A program made the translations under genes and the position numbers. The notes below the pieces were generated by a model. The model made no database searches. It saw only the letters and a list, made by a program, of their open reading frames with translations, and had not been told where the DNA came from. Positions 1 through 9,541 of a stretch of 64,000 bases of DNA are shown here, one piece after another. How positions within the stretch are numbered: position 1 is the stretch's first letter; each line of letters opens with the position of its first letter. The DNA is from an uncultured Verrucomicrobiota bacterium (GTDB lineage Bacteria > Verrucomicrobiota > Verrucomicrobiia > Opitutales > Opitutaceae): contig CAIOCT010000126.1 of assembly GCA_903856725.1 (NCBI GenBank), forward strand, positions 46,275-110,274, given 5' to 3'.

Positions 1-2016
1 AACTCCGAGCGCCACGACTGGTAGAGTGGAGGTTTTTAAGCCAATTTGAAGGTATACCATGAGAGCGTAAGCCAGGTCCGAGACGATCACGAGCGGCAAG
101 ACGACACAAACGGTCGCGCGCCAAGAGCGGAATGAAATCAGGCAGAGTAAAATGATCGCGATATAGAGCCACATCACCATTGGAAATTGAGCGGATTCAA
201 CAACTTCATTAGTCGCGGCCATTACCCCAACATTGCCGGTGGCAAGTTGGAATTTTACTTTAGCGGTCGCGGACGTCGCTCGAAATTCTTTAACTGCAGC
301 AATCACGCGCGTGATCGTCTCTGCCTTATGGTCCGTAAGATAAATCATGACCGGAATGACACTGCCGTCATTATTCAAGAGTCCCGTGGCCGTTTCTACA
401 GGCGAAACCGCCTGGGCGAGCATAGCTTTATTTCGCGGAATAGATTTCCACTTGAGGCTACCTTCGTTCCAGCCGGCGGAAATAGTTTTAGCGACATCGG
501 TGAGCGCGAGCGTGGATTTAACACCCTGAATATTGCGCATTTTCCAACTAAAACGGTCGATTAAGGCCATGACGTCATGGTCGATGACGCCATTCGGAAT
601 GGTTTCAGCAATGACGGTGATCACATCAACTCCAATACTGAATTTATCCGTGATGGCGGCGGTATCCTGATTGTAGCGTGAATTTTGCCGTAACTCCGGA
701 ACGCCGGCGTGCATGTCGCCAATCTTAACCTGCTTTGCTTTAATGAAACCAAATGTCCAGCAACCCAAGGTCACCGCAATTATGATCAGGGAATTACGCC
801 CGGTCGTTAATTTAACTAGTTTTCGCCAGATTGGCTGAAGTGCGAAACGACGAATGTTAACTCGCTTACGAAAATCCGGGGCCATTGTCGTGTAAGTAAG
901 CAAGACAGGGAGTAAAAACCGATCAGTGAGAATGATGAGGGTAACGCCTAGACTGGCCGTGATTGCGAGTTCTTGAATAATGGGAACCTTCACTAAGTAG
1001 ATTGTCAAAAAGCCCACCGTATCCGTTAGAATGGCTACAGTACCGGGAATAAATAGATTACTGAAGGAAGCGCGCGCGGCCCGCAGTTCATTGCGGCCGA
1101 CATAAAATTCATACCGAAAAGAGCGCAGCATTTGCGTCGCATGGCTCAAGGCGATTGCGAATACCAGAAATGGCACGAGGATCGAAAGCGGATCGATGCC
1201 AAAGCCGAAAAGATAAAGTAAGCCCAATTGCCAAATGACCGCGCAGGCCGAAGTCACCAAGGGTAAAACAGTCAAAATTAGCGACTGGGAGAAATAATAA
1301 AGCAGACCCGCCGAGATGATTATAGCGATGCCGAAGAAGAGGAGCACTCCGCGAGCGCCATCGGTGATATCGCCAATCACTTTAGCGAAACCAATAATGT
1401 GGATATTTACTTCGGAGGACTGATATTTTTTTCGAATTTTGCTTTCCAACGCATCCGCCACTTCTGCGTAAGCTAATTTTCGGCCAGTCTGCGGATCCAC
1501 TTCTAGTAAAGAGATAATAACAACCGCGCCGGTAAAATCATTGGCCACGAGTTGGCCAACGCGGCCTGATTTAATAATATTTTGATGAACGCGTTCGAGG
1601 CCGGCGGAGTTTGGCACAAAATCAGCCGGAATTATATTGCCGCCCTGAAGACCATCTTCGACGACCTCGAGATAGCGAACATTTGGGGTGAAAATAGAGG
1701 TGACCTGGGCTCGATCAACCCCCGGCAGGTAAAATGCTTCATCGGTAACCGCTTTGAGTGTTTGGAAGAAGCTGGGGGTGAAAATATCACCTTGCCGTGC
1801 ATTGAGTGCGATCACTACGCGATTGGCACCGCCAAATTGTTCCTGATACTTTATGAAATTCCGAATGTACTCATGATCGCTGGGTAGCTGCTTGTTGAAA
1901 CTTGCGTCGACGTGGGTCTTGCTCGCGAAAAAACCAAGCAACAACGTGACGATCGCGAATGAAGCCACGGTGAGATGGCGATGACCGAAGATCAGTTTTT
2001 CAATCTGGCGCAACAT
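1..2016 (-). CDS. MMPL/RND-superfamily exporter (3' end beyond window)
   Basis: An open frame of about 671 codons runs from an ATG at 2016 to the window edge with no stop, so the C-terminus is missing. The N-terminus has one membrane span (about residues 16-32), then a soluble periplasmic-type domain. A block of hydrophobic segments follows, including 'FFGIAIIISAGLLYYF' and 'LVPFLVFAIALSHATQML'. A second soluble domain and a new span begin near the edge. This duplicated span-loop-spans layout is that of MMPL/RND proton-driven transporters, which move lipids and other hydrophobic molecules out of the inner membrane. Only one base separates it from the Ycf48-like gene upstream, so the two are surely co-transcribed. 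The substrate cannot be read from sequence. Family is secure, specific function is not. Confidence 0.88.
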   Translation of the reverse strand, partial: MLRQIEKLIFGHRHLTVASFAIVTLLLGFFASKTHVDASFNKQLPSDHEYIRNFIKYQEQFGGANRVVIALNARQGDIFTPSFFQTLKAVTDEAFYLPGVDRAQVTSIFTPNVRYLEVVEDGLQGGNIIPADFVPNSAGLERVHQNIIKSGRVGQLVANDFTGAVVIISLLEVDPQTGRKLAYAEVADALESKIRKKYQSSEVNIHIIGFAKVIGDITDGARGVLLFFGIAIIISAGLLYYFSQSLILTVLPLVTSACAVIWQLGLLYLFGFGIDPLSILVPFLVFAIALSHATQMLRSFRYEFYVGRNELRAARASFSNLFIPGTVAILTDTVGFLTIYLVKVPIIQELAITASLGVTLIILTDRFLLPVLLTYTTMAPDFRKRVNIRRFALQPIWRKLVKLTTGRNSLIIIAVTLGCWTFGFIKAKQVKIGDMHAGVPELRQNSRYNQDTAAITDKFSIGVDVITVIAETIPNGVIDHDVMALIDRFSWKMRNIQGVKSTLALTDVAKTISAGWNEGSLKWKSIPRNKAMLAQAVSPVETATGLLNNDGSVIPVMIYLTDHKAETITRVIAAVKEFRATSATAKVKFQLATGNVGVMAATNEVVESAQFPMVMWLYIAIILLCLISFRSWRATVCVVLPLVIVSDLAYALMVYLQIGLKTSTLPVVALGV

Positions 2017-2017
2017 A

Positions 2018-3001
2018 CTAAGGAATGTGGAGGCGGGTTACCCCTGCCTCGCCGACTGTAATAATTGCGCCGTCATCAGCTTCGATGAGGTCCGCCACAC
2101 TGGTGCCGAAGTCAGCGGGCTTCCAATGCTGAAAACTACGACCGGCATCGCGGCTAATAAAAAAATTCCCCCCTTGGCCGCTGAGGACTAAGGGGCCTTG
2201 GCGAAGGCGAATTCCCCCCATGATGAGTACTTTAACATCCGTCGATAAAGGCACCCACCGCGCGCCCTGATCATCAGAACGGAAGATATGACCACGTAAA
2301 CCGTAAGTGACAATTCGCTGAGCCGTTAGCGGAAGAACACCGAACAGCGACCCATCGTATGGAACTTCGACTTTATGCCAAATTTGGCCACCATCTGAAG
2401 AGCGCAAGCAGATGCCGCTTTCACCGGCAAGGTAGAGTGTGCCATCAACTCCAGCGCTAATCCGGTTGAAATGGGCTTCTGCATCGCTCGGGTGGCCGCT
2501 TACCCAGTGAGCGCCTCCGTCGATTGTGTATAAGTATTTCCCGTACGCACCCACTGCAAAACCACGCAGCCGGTCTAAAAATAATACGCTGAGAAAAATG
2601 GTTTCGAGTTGCTGGCCATCATCCTGACGCACCCACGTTTCACCACGATCTCGGGTAGCGATGATCACACCATCATGGCCCACCGCCCAGCCGTGCTGCG
2701 CATCAGGAAAGCTAACGCTCGTTAGCAGTGCTCGAGTAGGCGTGATTTGCTGAGTCCATTGCTGGCCTTGGTCAGATGATCGTAAAACGTGTCCGTGATC
2801 ACCGACTGCCACTAACTGTTGGCCAGTGTTAACAATGCCGAGTAATAAACTGCGGTTAGCCAGTGGTGCTAATTCCGCTGAATCAGCGGCGTGGACAATT
2901 GGAATTAAGAAGAGGGCTGCCCATATGCGGCTGACGCCAAAGTATTTTTTTATACAGCTCCGAATTAGCCCCGTCAGTTGCGCTAAAATTAGCAAGATCA
3001 C
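2018..3001 (-). CDS. Ycf48-like/BNR-repeat beta-propeller protein
   Basis: A 327-residue protein starting at a GTG. The first 40 residues contain a basic stretch and a hydrophobic core ending 'PIVHAADS', read as a Sec signal with an extended n-region, so the true start may lie a little downstream. The rest is made of repeated Ser/Asp-box units such as 'RSSDQGQQW', 'ATRDRGETW', 'YTIDGGAHW', 'RSSDGGQIW' and 'ISRDAGRSF'. These are typical of Ycf48/BNR seven-bladed propellers, which act as periplasmic binding or assembly scaffolds. Photosynthesis is not implied. Such proteins are regularly found beside DUF1302, DUF1329 and MMPL genes in proteobacteria, and the same order is seen here. Partner and ligand are unknown. 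Confidence 0.85.
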   Translation of the reverse strand: MILLILAQLTGLIRSCIKKYFGVSRIWAALFLIPIVHAADSAELAPLANRSLLLGIVNTGQQLVAVGDHGHVLRSSDQGQQWTQQITPTRALLTSVSFPDAQHGWAVGHDGVIIATRDRGETWVRQDDGQQLETIFLSVLFLDRLRGFAVGAYGKYLYTIDGGAHWVSGHPSDAEAHFNRISAGVDGTLYLAGESGICLRSSDGGQIWHKVEVPYDGSLFGVLPLTAQRIVTYGLRGHIFRSDDQGARWVPLSTDVKVLIMGGIRLRQGPLVLSGQGGNFFISRDAGRSFQHWKPADFGTSVADLIEADDGAIITVGEAGVTRLHIP

Positions 3002-3039
3002 TGAAATAAATATCTGACAGTCCTGACCTCGCAGGCAAG

Positions 3040-3070
3040 AAAAAGGGCGACCCCGAGTAGAGGGTCGCCC
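3040..3070 (-). terminator. Rho-independent terminator after the DUF1329 gene
   Basis: Perfect 9-bp GC-rich stem (GGGCGACCC at 3045-3053 pairing with 3062-3070) with an 8-nt loop. On the minus strand it is followed by five T (complement of 3040-3044). It lies 17 bp past the DUF1329 stop and just before the Ycf48-like start, so it should cut or attenuate transcription inside the cassette. Confidence 0.85.
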
Positions 3071-3086
3071 GTAGAGTCATGATTGG

Positions 3087-4445
3087 TTAGCGCACGCCAT
3101 CCTGACGCAAGGTCGCGGGGGTGTAGTCCTGCGGACCGCGGCTAAGACTGAAGTTATACATTTTATTTTCATTATCGAGACCGATAGCCACGTAGCGACC
3201 GGCGATCAGATCGGTATGTACCTCAAGCGTACTCCAGAAAACTTGGGCTTCATAATAATTAATGCAGTGGGCTTCAGATACGCGCCAGAGTTGACCACGA
3301 CCGTCGTATTGGTCGACGGCAAGCACCTGCCAGCTATCTTCGTCGATGTAAAAAGTGCGCTGGGAGTAAACATGGCTCGTACCCGCTTTGAGCGTCGCAT
3401 TAACGACCCAAACGCGGTGTTTTTCGTAGCGCGTGAGAGCTTGATTTATATGCAGTGGTTTGAGGATTTCGCTATATTTGATCGAATCGCTATGCAGTTT
3501 GTAAGAATTGTAGGGAACGATCATTTCTTTCTTTCCGACAAGTTTCCAATCGTAGCGATCGGGGGCCCCATTGAACATATCGAATTGATCGGCGGTGCGC
3601 ATTCCGTCCGCAGCAGTCCCCGGATTATCGTAGGAGACATTAGGCGCGCGGCGCACCCGGCGTTGGCCTGAGTTATAGAGCCAGGCGCGGCGTGATTCTT
3701 TAACTTGATCCATGGTTTCGTGAACAACGAGAATGGAACCAGCAAGTCGCGCCGGAGCAGTTACCGCCTGCTTGAAGTAGATTAGAACATTATCCAGATC
3801 TTTTTCCTGCATGCCTTCGCGAGCATAGTTGAAGAGAAACTCATCCTCGAAATCAACCAAGGTGTAACTACCATTACGCTGCGGAGCAGCTTGACTGATC
3901 GTTCGATTAGCCGCCACACCGCGATAGCGAGTGAGATGATTCCAAATCACCTCGAGCCCATTTTGGGGGATGGGGAATGGGGTGCCAATCGTTGAACCAG
4001 CAATGCCATTGCCGCCTTCATTGAGAGACGCGGTCGTCGCATTTTGCTTAGTCGCACTATAGATGCGCTGGGGGTTGGCTGCACTCCGGTGCGTGGGGTA
4101 AACCGGCATCGAATAATCAGAATAGGCTTTCAGTAAAGCTAAGTGCCCAGCGCTCAATTCTGCCGCATATTTATCAACATTAGTCCCAGTGATGGTGAAC
4201 AGGGGCACTTCATCCTTATAAGGATCGGGATGATGCATTCCTACCGTATAACCAGCCGGTGGAGCGGTGATGCCGCCTGTCCATGCTGGAATAGAACCAT
4301 CAGCATTGCCGGCTTTCTCACCCCCAAGCGGCGTAAGGTCGTTGCCAAGTCGGTTCGCGTCGCTAGCCGAAATAGCCGCAAAGCCCCCGAGTGTAAGTGA
4401 GAGGAGGGTGCCGCTGGCGATGAAGTAACGAAGTCCTGATTTCAT
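3087..4445 (-). CDS. DUF1329 family LolB-like envelope protein
   Basis: A 452-residue exported protein. A Sec signal covers about residues 1-27 ('MKSGLRYFIASGTLLSLTLG' then AAISAS). The mature protein begins with the family's usual 'LGNDLTPLGGEKAGNADGSI' and 'PAWTGG' region. It is followed by conserved Tyr/Trp-rich strands, for example 'NYYEAQVFWSTLEVHTDLI' near the C-terminus. Length matches the family (about 450). DUF1329 proteins have a LolB-like fold and are thought to carry hydrophobic molecules or help outer-membrane placement; no enzyme activity is known to me. The gene lies 19 bp downstream of the DUF1302 barrel and upstream of the Ycf48-like and MMPL genes. This suggests a trans-envelope lipid or sterol-like transport route. 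Confidence 0.88.
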   Translation of the reverse strand: MKSGLRYFIASGTLLSLTLGGFAAISASDANRLGNDLTPLGGEKAGNADGSIPAWTGGITAPPAGYTVGMHHPDPYKDEVPLFTITGTNVDKYAAELSAGHLALLKAYSDYSMPVYPTHRSAANPQRIYSATKQNATTASLNEGGNGIAGSTIGTPFPIPQNGLEVIWNHLTRYRGVAANRTISQAAPQRNGSYTLVDFEDEFLFNYAREGMQEKDLDNVLIYFKQAVTAPARLAGSILVVHETMDQVKESRRAWLYNSGQRRVRRAPNVSYDNPGTAADGMRTADQFDMFNGAPDRYDWKLVGKKEMIVPYNSYKLHSDSIKYSEILKPLHINQALTRYEKHRVWVVNATLKAGTSHVYSQRTFYIDEDSWQVLAVDQYDGRGQLWRVSEAHCINYYEAQVFWSTLEVHTDLIAGRYVAIGLDNENKMYNFSLSRGPQDYTPATLRQDGVR

Positions 4446-4464
4446 GGTAATGGGGTAATTTAAA

Positions 4465-6528
4465 TTAGAACGAGTATTTCATATTGCAGGAGATGAAATC
4501 ACGATCGCTGATCAAATTATAGCGATCAGCGCCGAAGAAATTAACATAACGGAGGTCAAGGGCCCAAGCATTCTGAAAGGTGCACTCAGCACCGATGGTA
4601 AACGATTTCCTTCCGTGAAGAAAATTGCCGAGGGGCAAAGGAGTATTACCCCCTACATCATGAGTGTAGATTACAGTGGGGGAGATATTCACGCCCCGGA
4701 AGACGTTATTGTAATCGAGGCGACCAACTAATTGGTAGCCCCATGAGAAACTATCCGCGAAGGCTGAGGCAGGCTCAGCAAGCGGCGCGATATTCGAAGC
4801 ATTATTGCCCGAATTGGTCATGTAGTTGATGTCACCACCGACGAAGGTGCCGGGACCATCAAACCGCAAGACGCTCTTGCTTGGAAGGTCGGCATTAACG
4901 AAGCCGGATTCAGCCAAAAGCGTAGTCTGCGCTGATCCGAGAATGCCTTTGCCCACCCACGTGGCGGTCATCTGGCCCGTCGTTACTTTGAGGCGGCGAT
5001 AGCCAGGGACATAGGTGTTTAGCTGGCCAAGAAAATTACCGATTTGGTTATTGGTACCAAACGCAGGGTTAATTGAAGAGAATGCGGCGAAAAGTAATTC
5101 GACGTCATCAACCTGCAGCGGTTGACTTTTCCGATAGCTAATTTCGCCCTGCAGGGCGATTCCGTGCACACTTGTGTTGAAGCTAGCTCCAACTAAACCG
5201 ATGTCTTCGGGAAATTCGACTAAGTAGCGTCCGGTACCTGAGGCGGTCAAGAAGCCGATGGTCTTAGCTCCATTCGCAATCGTGATCGTGGAGGGATAAA
5301 ATGCGGCATAAGGCGCCAAAGATGGGGCCAACGAGCCAACCGGTACACTGGTCAGAGCCGACCCCACTAGTCCTGGTAGAATTGCAGAAACCGTGGCCGG
5401 CGGAATTCCTGCGGCGATCATTGCCGGCGCCAGATTCGCGGTAGCTAAGCCGCTCGCGGTGGCTTGCACCAAAGCTGAACTGATGGCTTCCGTCGGCGTG
5501 CGTGCTGAAATCACAGGCAGGCGACTGTGATAATTCATGGCGAACAAACCGAATTCGGTATCCTTCAACCCGCGAGCTAGCCAACGAAGATTAACTCCGT
5601 ATTGGCCAGAAGAACTAGGTTCACCATCGGTGCCACGCGGCACTGCGCCCAGCGAGGCTGTGTCGGCAATAGCGCCAAATCCGAGCAGAACCTTGGTGCC
5701 ACCCTTAGGGGCATAATCGTTCGAACTAAAGTAGGTGCCAGGGGGATCAATACGGGTGCGATCCCAGTCGAGGAGGTAAAAAGCTTCTAATGACAAATCT
5801 TCATTTAGGCCCAACGCGGCCGAGACCATATTGACGGGCCGGAGAGCTTCTTTCAGCTCGGAGCCGGGCGTGCGCAATTTGGCCACGTCGATGGGATTAA
5901 TTGAGTTAATGCCGTTCGGGATAAAAGTGCTTTCGCCCCAGCTCAGAACTTGGCGGCCTACCCGAAGCGTAGCTGGCATTCCGTTAAGCGTCTCTTTAAA
6001 ATAAACGTAAGCATCGAGCAACTCTGCACCCGTACTCACAATTTTGTTCGCTTCATCGCTCAGCGGCGTGCGATCGCGGACGCCATTCGAATTCACAAAG
6101 TCATTAAAATAATAACCGCGGACAAAAAGACCGGCGTGCTGGTATTTAACAAGGAGGTCATGGTTTGCTTTGACGAGAAACGAAGCCATGCCCGCACTGC
6201 GATAATTCAGATCGCCGTCGTCGTTATTGTTTGACCGCTGTAACCCGCCAGAACCAAGGCCATAAAATTGCCGATCTGCCTCGTTGACGCGGTACAGGCC
6301 ACCAAGTGAAAGGGTTGTGTCAAAGTTACCTTTAACGTCACCGAATTCAAAAACAAAGGCATGGGCACAAGGCGCCAGAACTAAAGCCAAACCGGCGATA
6401 GCCGATAGGCGCAGACAGGAGGAGACAGCTTTGCTAAGGTTCATAGATATAATACTCAAGGGTTCTAGATGAAGGAGCCAGATGCTGCGTGGCGATACGA
6501 GCTCCGCGTTAGAGTTTGAAAGGCTCAT
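4465..6528 (-). CDS. DUF1302 family outer-membrane barrel protein
   Basis: A 687-residue protein of the DUF1302 family. After the signal region ('LALVLAPCAHAFVFEFGDVK'), the mature part starts 'GNFDTTLSLGGLYRV' and consists of alternating beta-strand sequence. It ends in an aromatic residue ('NMKYSF'), as expected for an outer-membrane barrel. Conserved segments include 'LRVGRQVLSWGESTFIPNGI' and 'NPIDVAKLRTPGSELKEA'. Two starts are possible. The ATG at 6528 has a good ribosome site (AAGGGAG, 6533-6539) but gives a 28-residue extension before the second ATG at 6444, which gives an ordinary signal peptide without a clear ribosome site. Likely first gene of the four-gene cassette and divergent from the UvrA-family gene. 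Substrate unknown. Confidence 0.85.
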   Translation of the reverse strand: MSLSNSNAELVSPRSIWLLHLEPLSIISMNLSKAVSSCLRLSAIAGLALVLAPCAHAFVFEFGDVKGNFDTTLSLGGLYRVNEADRQFYGLGSGGLQRSNNNDDGDLNYRSAGMASFLVKANHDLLVKYQHAGLFVRGYYFNDFVNSNGVRDRTPLSDEANKIVSTGAELLDAYVYFKETLNGMPATLRVGRQVLSWGESTFIPNGINSINPIDVAKLRTPGSELKEALRPVNMVSAALGLNEDLSLEAFYLLDWDRTRIDPPGTYFSSNDYAPKGGTKVLLGFGAIADTASLGAVPRGTDGEPSSSGQYGVNLRWLARGLKDTEFGLFAMNYHSRLPVISARTPTEAISSALVQATASGLATANLAPAMIAAGIPPATVSAILPGLVGSALTSVPVGSLAPSLAPYAAFYPSTITIANGAKTIGFLTASGTGRYLVEFPEDIGLVGASFNTSVHGIALQGEISYRKSQPLQVDDVELLFAAFSSINPAFGTNNQIGNFLGQLNTYVPGYRRLKVTTGQMTATWVGKGILGSAQTTLLAESGFVNADLPSKSVLRFDGPGTFVGGDINYMTNSGNNASNIAPLAEPASAFADSFSWGYQLVGRLDYNNVFRGVNISPTVIYTHDVGGNTPLPLGNFLHGRKSFTIGAECTFQNAWALDLRYVNFFGADRYNLISDRDFISCNMKYSF

Positions 6529-6634
6529 AAAGCTCCCTTAATAATAAAATCACAAGCGAGAAACGCGAAGCGGAGGGTAGTGGAAATACTTAATCTCACT
6601 TTGACGCGCGGACTAAAACCGCAACATTGGCGTC

Positions 6635-9478
6635 ATGAAGGCTGCGTCGCACATTCATATTAAGGGAGCCCGCGAACATAATTTGCGGAACTTAGAACTT
6701 CGCATTCCCCGCGGTCAGCTGGTCGTCTTGACGGGGCCGAGTGGGTCAGGGAAGTCATCATTGGCCTTTGATACAATTTACGCTGAGGGCTACCGGAAAT
6801 ATATGGAAAGCCTCTCGGCTTCGGCGCGCCAATTATTGGAACAGCTTAAACGACCCGATGTAGATTTTATTCATGGACTTTCCCCCGTCCTCGCAATCGA
6901 ACAACGCACGGGGGGCGGTTCTCCCCGCAGTACGGTTGCAACCGTAACTGAAGTGGCTGATTATGCGCGTTTGCTTTGGGCGCTCTGCGGAGAACCCCGC
7001 TGCCCTAAAGATGGAGGGCATGTCCACAAGCGCTCGCTGGACGATTGCGTTTCTCAATTATTTCAAACTGCTCCAGGTGAGCGCGCCATTATTGTAGCCG
7101 CCTGGTTGACGGCAAAACCGTCTGTACTGAGAGACGAATTACCGCGACTTCGCCAACGCGGCTTTCAGCGGGTCCGCATTGCGGGCGTTATTTATTCTCT
7201 GGATGACTGGTCGATGGGAGTAAACCACAGTTCCACGGAGCTCACCGTTGAGTTAGTAATTGATCGGGTTGTCATCACAGCTGATCAGCGCAGTCGTTTA
7301 GCTGATTCCTTGGAACTCGCTTTTCGCGAAGGGCAGAATCGCGTGAAAGTTCTCGTGCAAAAAACAGCCGCTGATCCTTGGCGGGAAATCCCCCTTAGCC
7401 AGAATTTAAGCTGCACACTCTGCGGTGATGTTTTTGAATTACTATCGCCGCGCCATTTTTCATTTAATCATCAAGAGGGGGCCTGTCCAGATTGTGGAGG
7501 GTTGGGTCGTAAACTTACTTTTAACGATCAACTTATAGTCCCCAAACCAGAGAAATCAGTCCGAACGGGGGCGCTCAAACCGTTGCGCATTGGCGGCCGC
7601 AATCTCATTATTCGCCATAACACGCTGCTCAAACAATTGGCCGAGCAATTGCCGTTTGATCCTGAAGTACCGTGGATGGATCTGCCGGCGGCCACTCGGC
7701 AGGCCCTCTTGTACGGCGCGGGCGAGCGTTTGTTTAGTTTCCGCCCACGCCGCACACAGAAAGCGGAATCGAAAGCTTTTCCAGGAGTCATTGCGCTTCT
7801 CGAAACCGGCCGTCGTGAATCGCGCAGTGATGGCTACCGCGCGCGTTTAGCTACTTTTATGGCGAGTGGCGATTGCCCCTCCTGCCACGGGTGGCGGCTT
7901 AATGCAAAAAGTGCTGCGGTGCAGTTAGCCAGTCGTAGCTTTGTTGAATTCATGGCGATGGATATACAACGCGCCTATGAATTCCTCCAAAGTCTTTCTG
8001 CCATTTTACCCGCTACAGAAGCGGTCGCCGAAGTGCTGACTGCCGTCGAGCAACGTTTACGTTTTTTAAACGAAACGGGACTAGGCTATTTAACCTTGGA
8101 GCGAGATTACGCTACCTTATCTGGCGGTGAGGCTCAACGCGTCCGGCTAGCCACTCAATTAGGAATGGGACTCGTCGGAGTTATCTATGTGCTGGATGAA
8201 CCGAGCATCGGTCTGCACCCGCACGACAATCAACGTTTGCTAGGAACGCTCCGTGAATTGCGCGATCGTGGTAATACCGTCTTGGTAGTTGAACATGATG
8301 CCGACACCATACGAATCGCAGATGAATTAATTGAGCTCGGACCGGGCGCCGGAACGGAAGGGGGGCAGATTCTCTTTCAAGGGTCGCCGCAAGCGTGTGC
8401 TCAATTACCCGAGTCAATCTCGCGCACGGGAGCGTATCTCGCGGGGAAATTAGGTATAATGAAAAATGCGCTAACTAAAACTCCCGATAGCCGCTGGTTA
8501 AGTGTGCATGGAGCAACCGAGCATAATTTAAAAAACATTGATGCCTATTTTCCGATCGGACTGCTGACCTGCGTTACCGGGGTCTCTGGTTCTGGGAAAA
8601 GTTCACTGGTTAATGATATTCTTGCTGTAGCGGTAGCGCGTAAACTGAACGGAGCCAAAAGCCTGCCGGGGCAACACCGCAGCTTGCGAGGGCTGGAGCA
8701 TTTTGAAAAAGCCGTCGTCATCGATCAAGAACCGATTGGGCGGAGTCCCCGCTCTAATCCCGCGAGCTACGTGGGGTTGCTTGATCTGCTTCGCGCGCTT
8801 TTCGCCCAACTGCCACTGGCAAAAGTGCGTGGCTATAAGGCAAGCCGCTTTAGTTTTAACGTGCGCGGTGGGCGATGCGAACGCTGCCAAGGAGATGGGC
8901 AAATTAAACTCGATATGCAGTTCATGGCAGATGCGTACACCCCCTGCGGCAGTTGTGATGGTCAGCGCTTTAATCGCGAAACCTTGGAAATTCGTTTTCA
9001 TGGAAAAAACATTGCCGATGTTCTTGCGCTCACTGTTCGGGAGGCCTTGGAACTGTTCCGCCCCGTCCCGCGGATTATGGAAAAATTAGCGACGCTCGAC
9101 GCCGTGGGGCTTGGTTATTTACAACTAGGACAATCGGCTACAACCCTCTCAGGCGGCGAGGCACAGCGAATTAAATTGTCACTCGAATTGAGTAAGCGCG
9201 AGCAGGGGCTAACTCTTTATATTCTCGATGAGCCTACCACGGGATTGCATTGGACGGATATTCAGCGGCTGATGGATTTACTTTTTAAATTACGTGATGC
9301 GGGTAACACCTTGGTGGTGATTGAGCATAATCTTGATGTTATAAAAACCGCAGACTGGGTGCTTGACCTTGGCCCCGGCGGGGGACCTGCCGGCGGTAAG
9401 ATTATCTATGCCGGTAGCGTGATGGGCCTGCAAGAGGAGCCGGCGTCACTTACAAGCAGGGCGCTCAGGCAAGTCTAG
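6635..9478 (+). CDS. uvrA: UvrA-family excinuclease ABC subunit A (possibly the divergent paralogue)
   Basis: A 947-residue protein with the full UvrA plan: Walker A '[19 protein letters not shown]' near residue 34; zinc modules with CxxC pairs ('CTLCGDVF', 'CPDCGG'); signature '[15 protein letters not shown]'; a second Walker A '[13 protein letters not shown]'; 'CERCQGDG' and '[10 protein letters not shown]' zinc cysteines; and a second signature '[15 protein letters not shown]'. UvrA scans DNA for bulky damage with UvrB. Several positions differ from standard UvrA, for instance '[20 protein letters not shown]' and '[19 protein letters not shown]', where standard proteins usually read SLSAYARQFL and ISIDQK. 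This suggests a second, divergent UvrA rather than the main repair protein. DNA polymerase IV follows 63 bp downstream. UvrB and UvrC are not nearby. Confidence 0.88.
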   Translation: MKAASHIHIKGAREHNLRNLELRIPRGQLVVLTGPSGSGKSSLAFDTIYAEGYRKYMESLSASARQLLEQLKRPDVDFIHGLSPVLAIEQRTGGGSPRSTVATVTEVADYARLLWALCGEPRCPKDGGHVHKRSLDDCVSQLFQTAPGERAIIVAAWLTAKPSVLRDELPRLRQRGFQRVRIAGVIYSLDDWSMGVNHSSTELTVELVIDRVVITADQRSRLADSLELAFREGQNRVKVLVQKTAADPWREIPLSQNLSCTLCGDVFELLSPRHFSFNHQEGACPDCGGLGRKLTFNDQLIVPKPEKSVRTGALKPLRIGGRNLIIRHNTLLKQLAEQLPFDPEVPWMDLPAATRQALLYGAGERLFSFRPRRTQKAESKAFPGVIALLETGRRESRSDGYRARLATFMASGDCPSCHGWRLNAKSAAVQLASRSFVEFMAMDIQRAYEFLQSLSAILPATEAVAEVLTAVEQRLRFLNETGLGYLTLERDYATLSGGEAQRVRLATQLGMGLVGVIYVLDEPSIGLHPHDNQRLLGTLRELRDRGNTVLVVEHDADTIRIADELIELGPGAGTEGGQILFQGSPQACAQLPESISRTGAYLAGKLGIMKNALTKTPDSRWLSVHGATEHNLKNIDAYFPIGLLTCVTGVSGSGKSSLVNDILAVAVARKLNGAKSLPGQHRSLRGLEHFEKAVVIDQEPIGRSPRSNPASYVGLLDLLRALFAQLPLAKVRGYKASRFSFNVRGGRCERCQGDGQIKLDMQFMADAYTPCGSCDGQRFNRETLEIRFHGKNIADVLALTVREALELFRPVPRIMEKLATLDAVGLGYLQLGQSATTLSGGEAQRIKLSLELSKREQGLTLYILDEPTTGLHWTDIQRLMDLLFKLRDAGNTLVVIEHNLDVIKTADWVLDLGPGGGPAGGKIIYAGSVMGLQEEPASLTSRALRQV

Positions 9479-9541
9479 TATCAGTAAAATTCTCTCACGC
9501 AATTGCCTTCGACTAGCTAACCTAGCATAAATTTTAGGCTA

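Noticed and set aside
187..1887. Plus-strand open frames at the window start
   Set aside because: They lie antisense to the continuous minus-strand MMPL/RND transporter frame, which has clear membrane-span periodicity.
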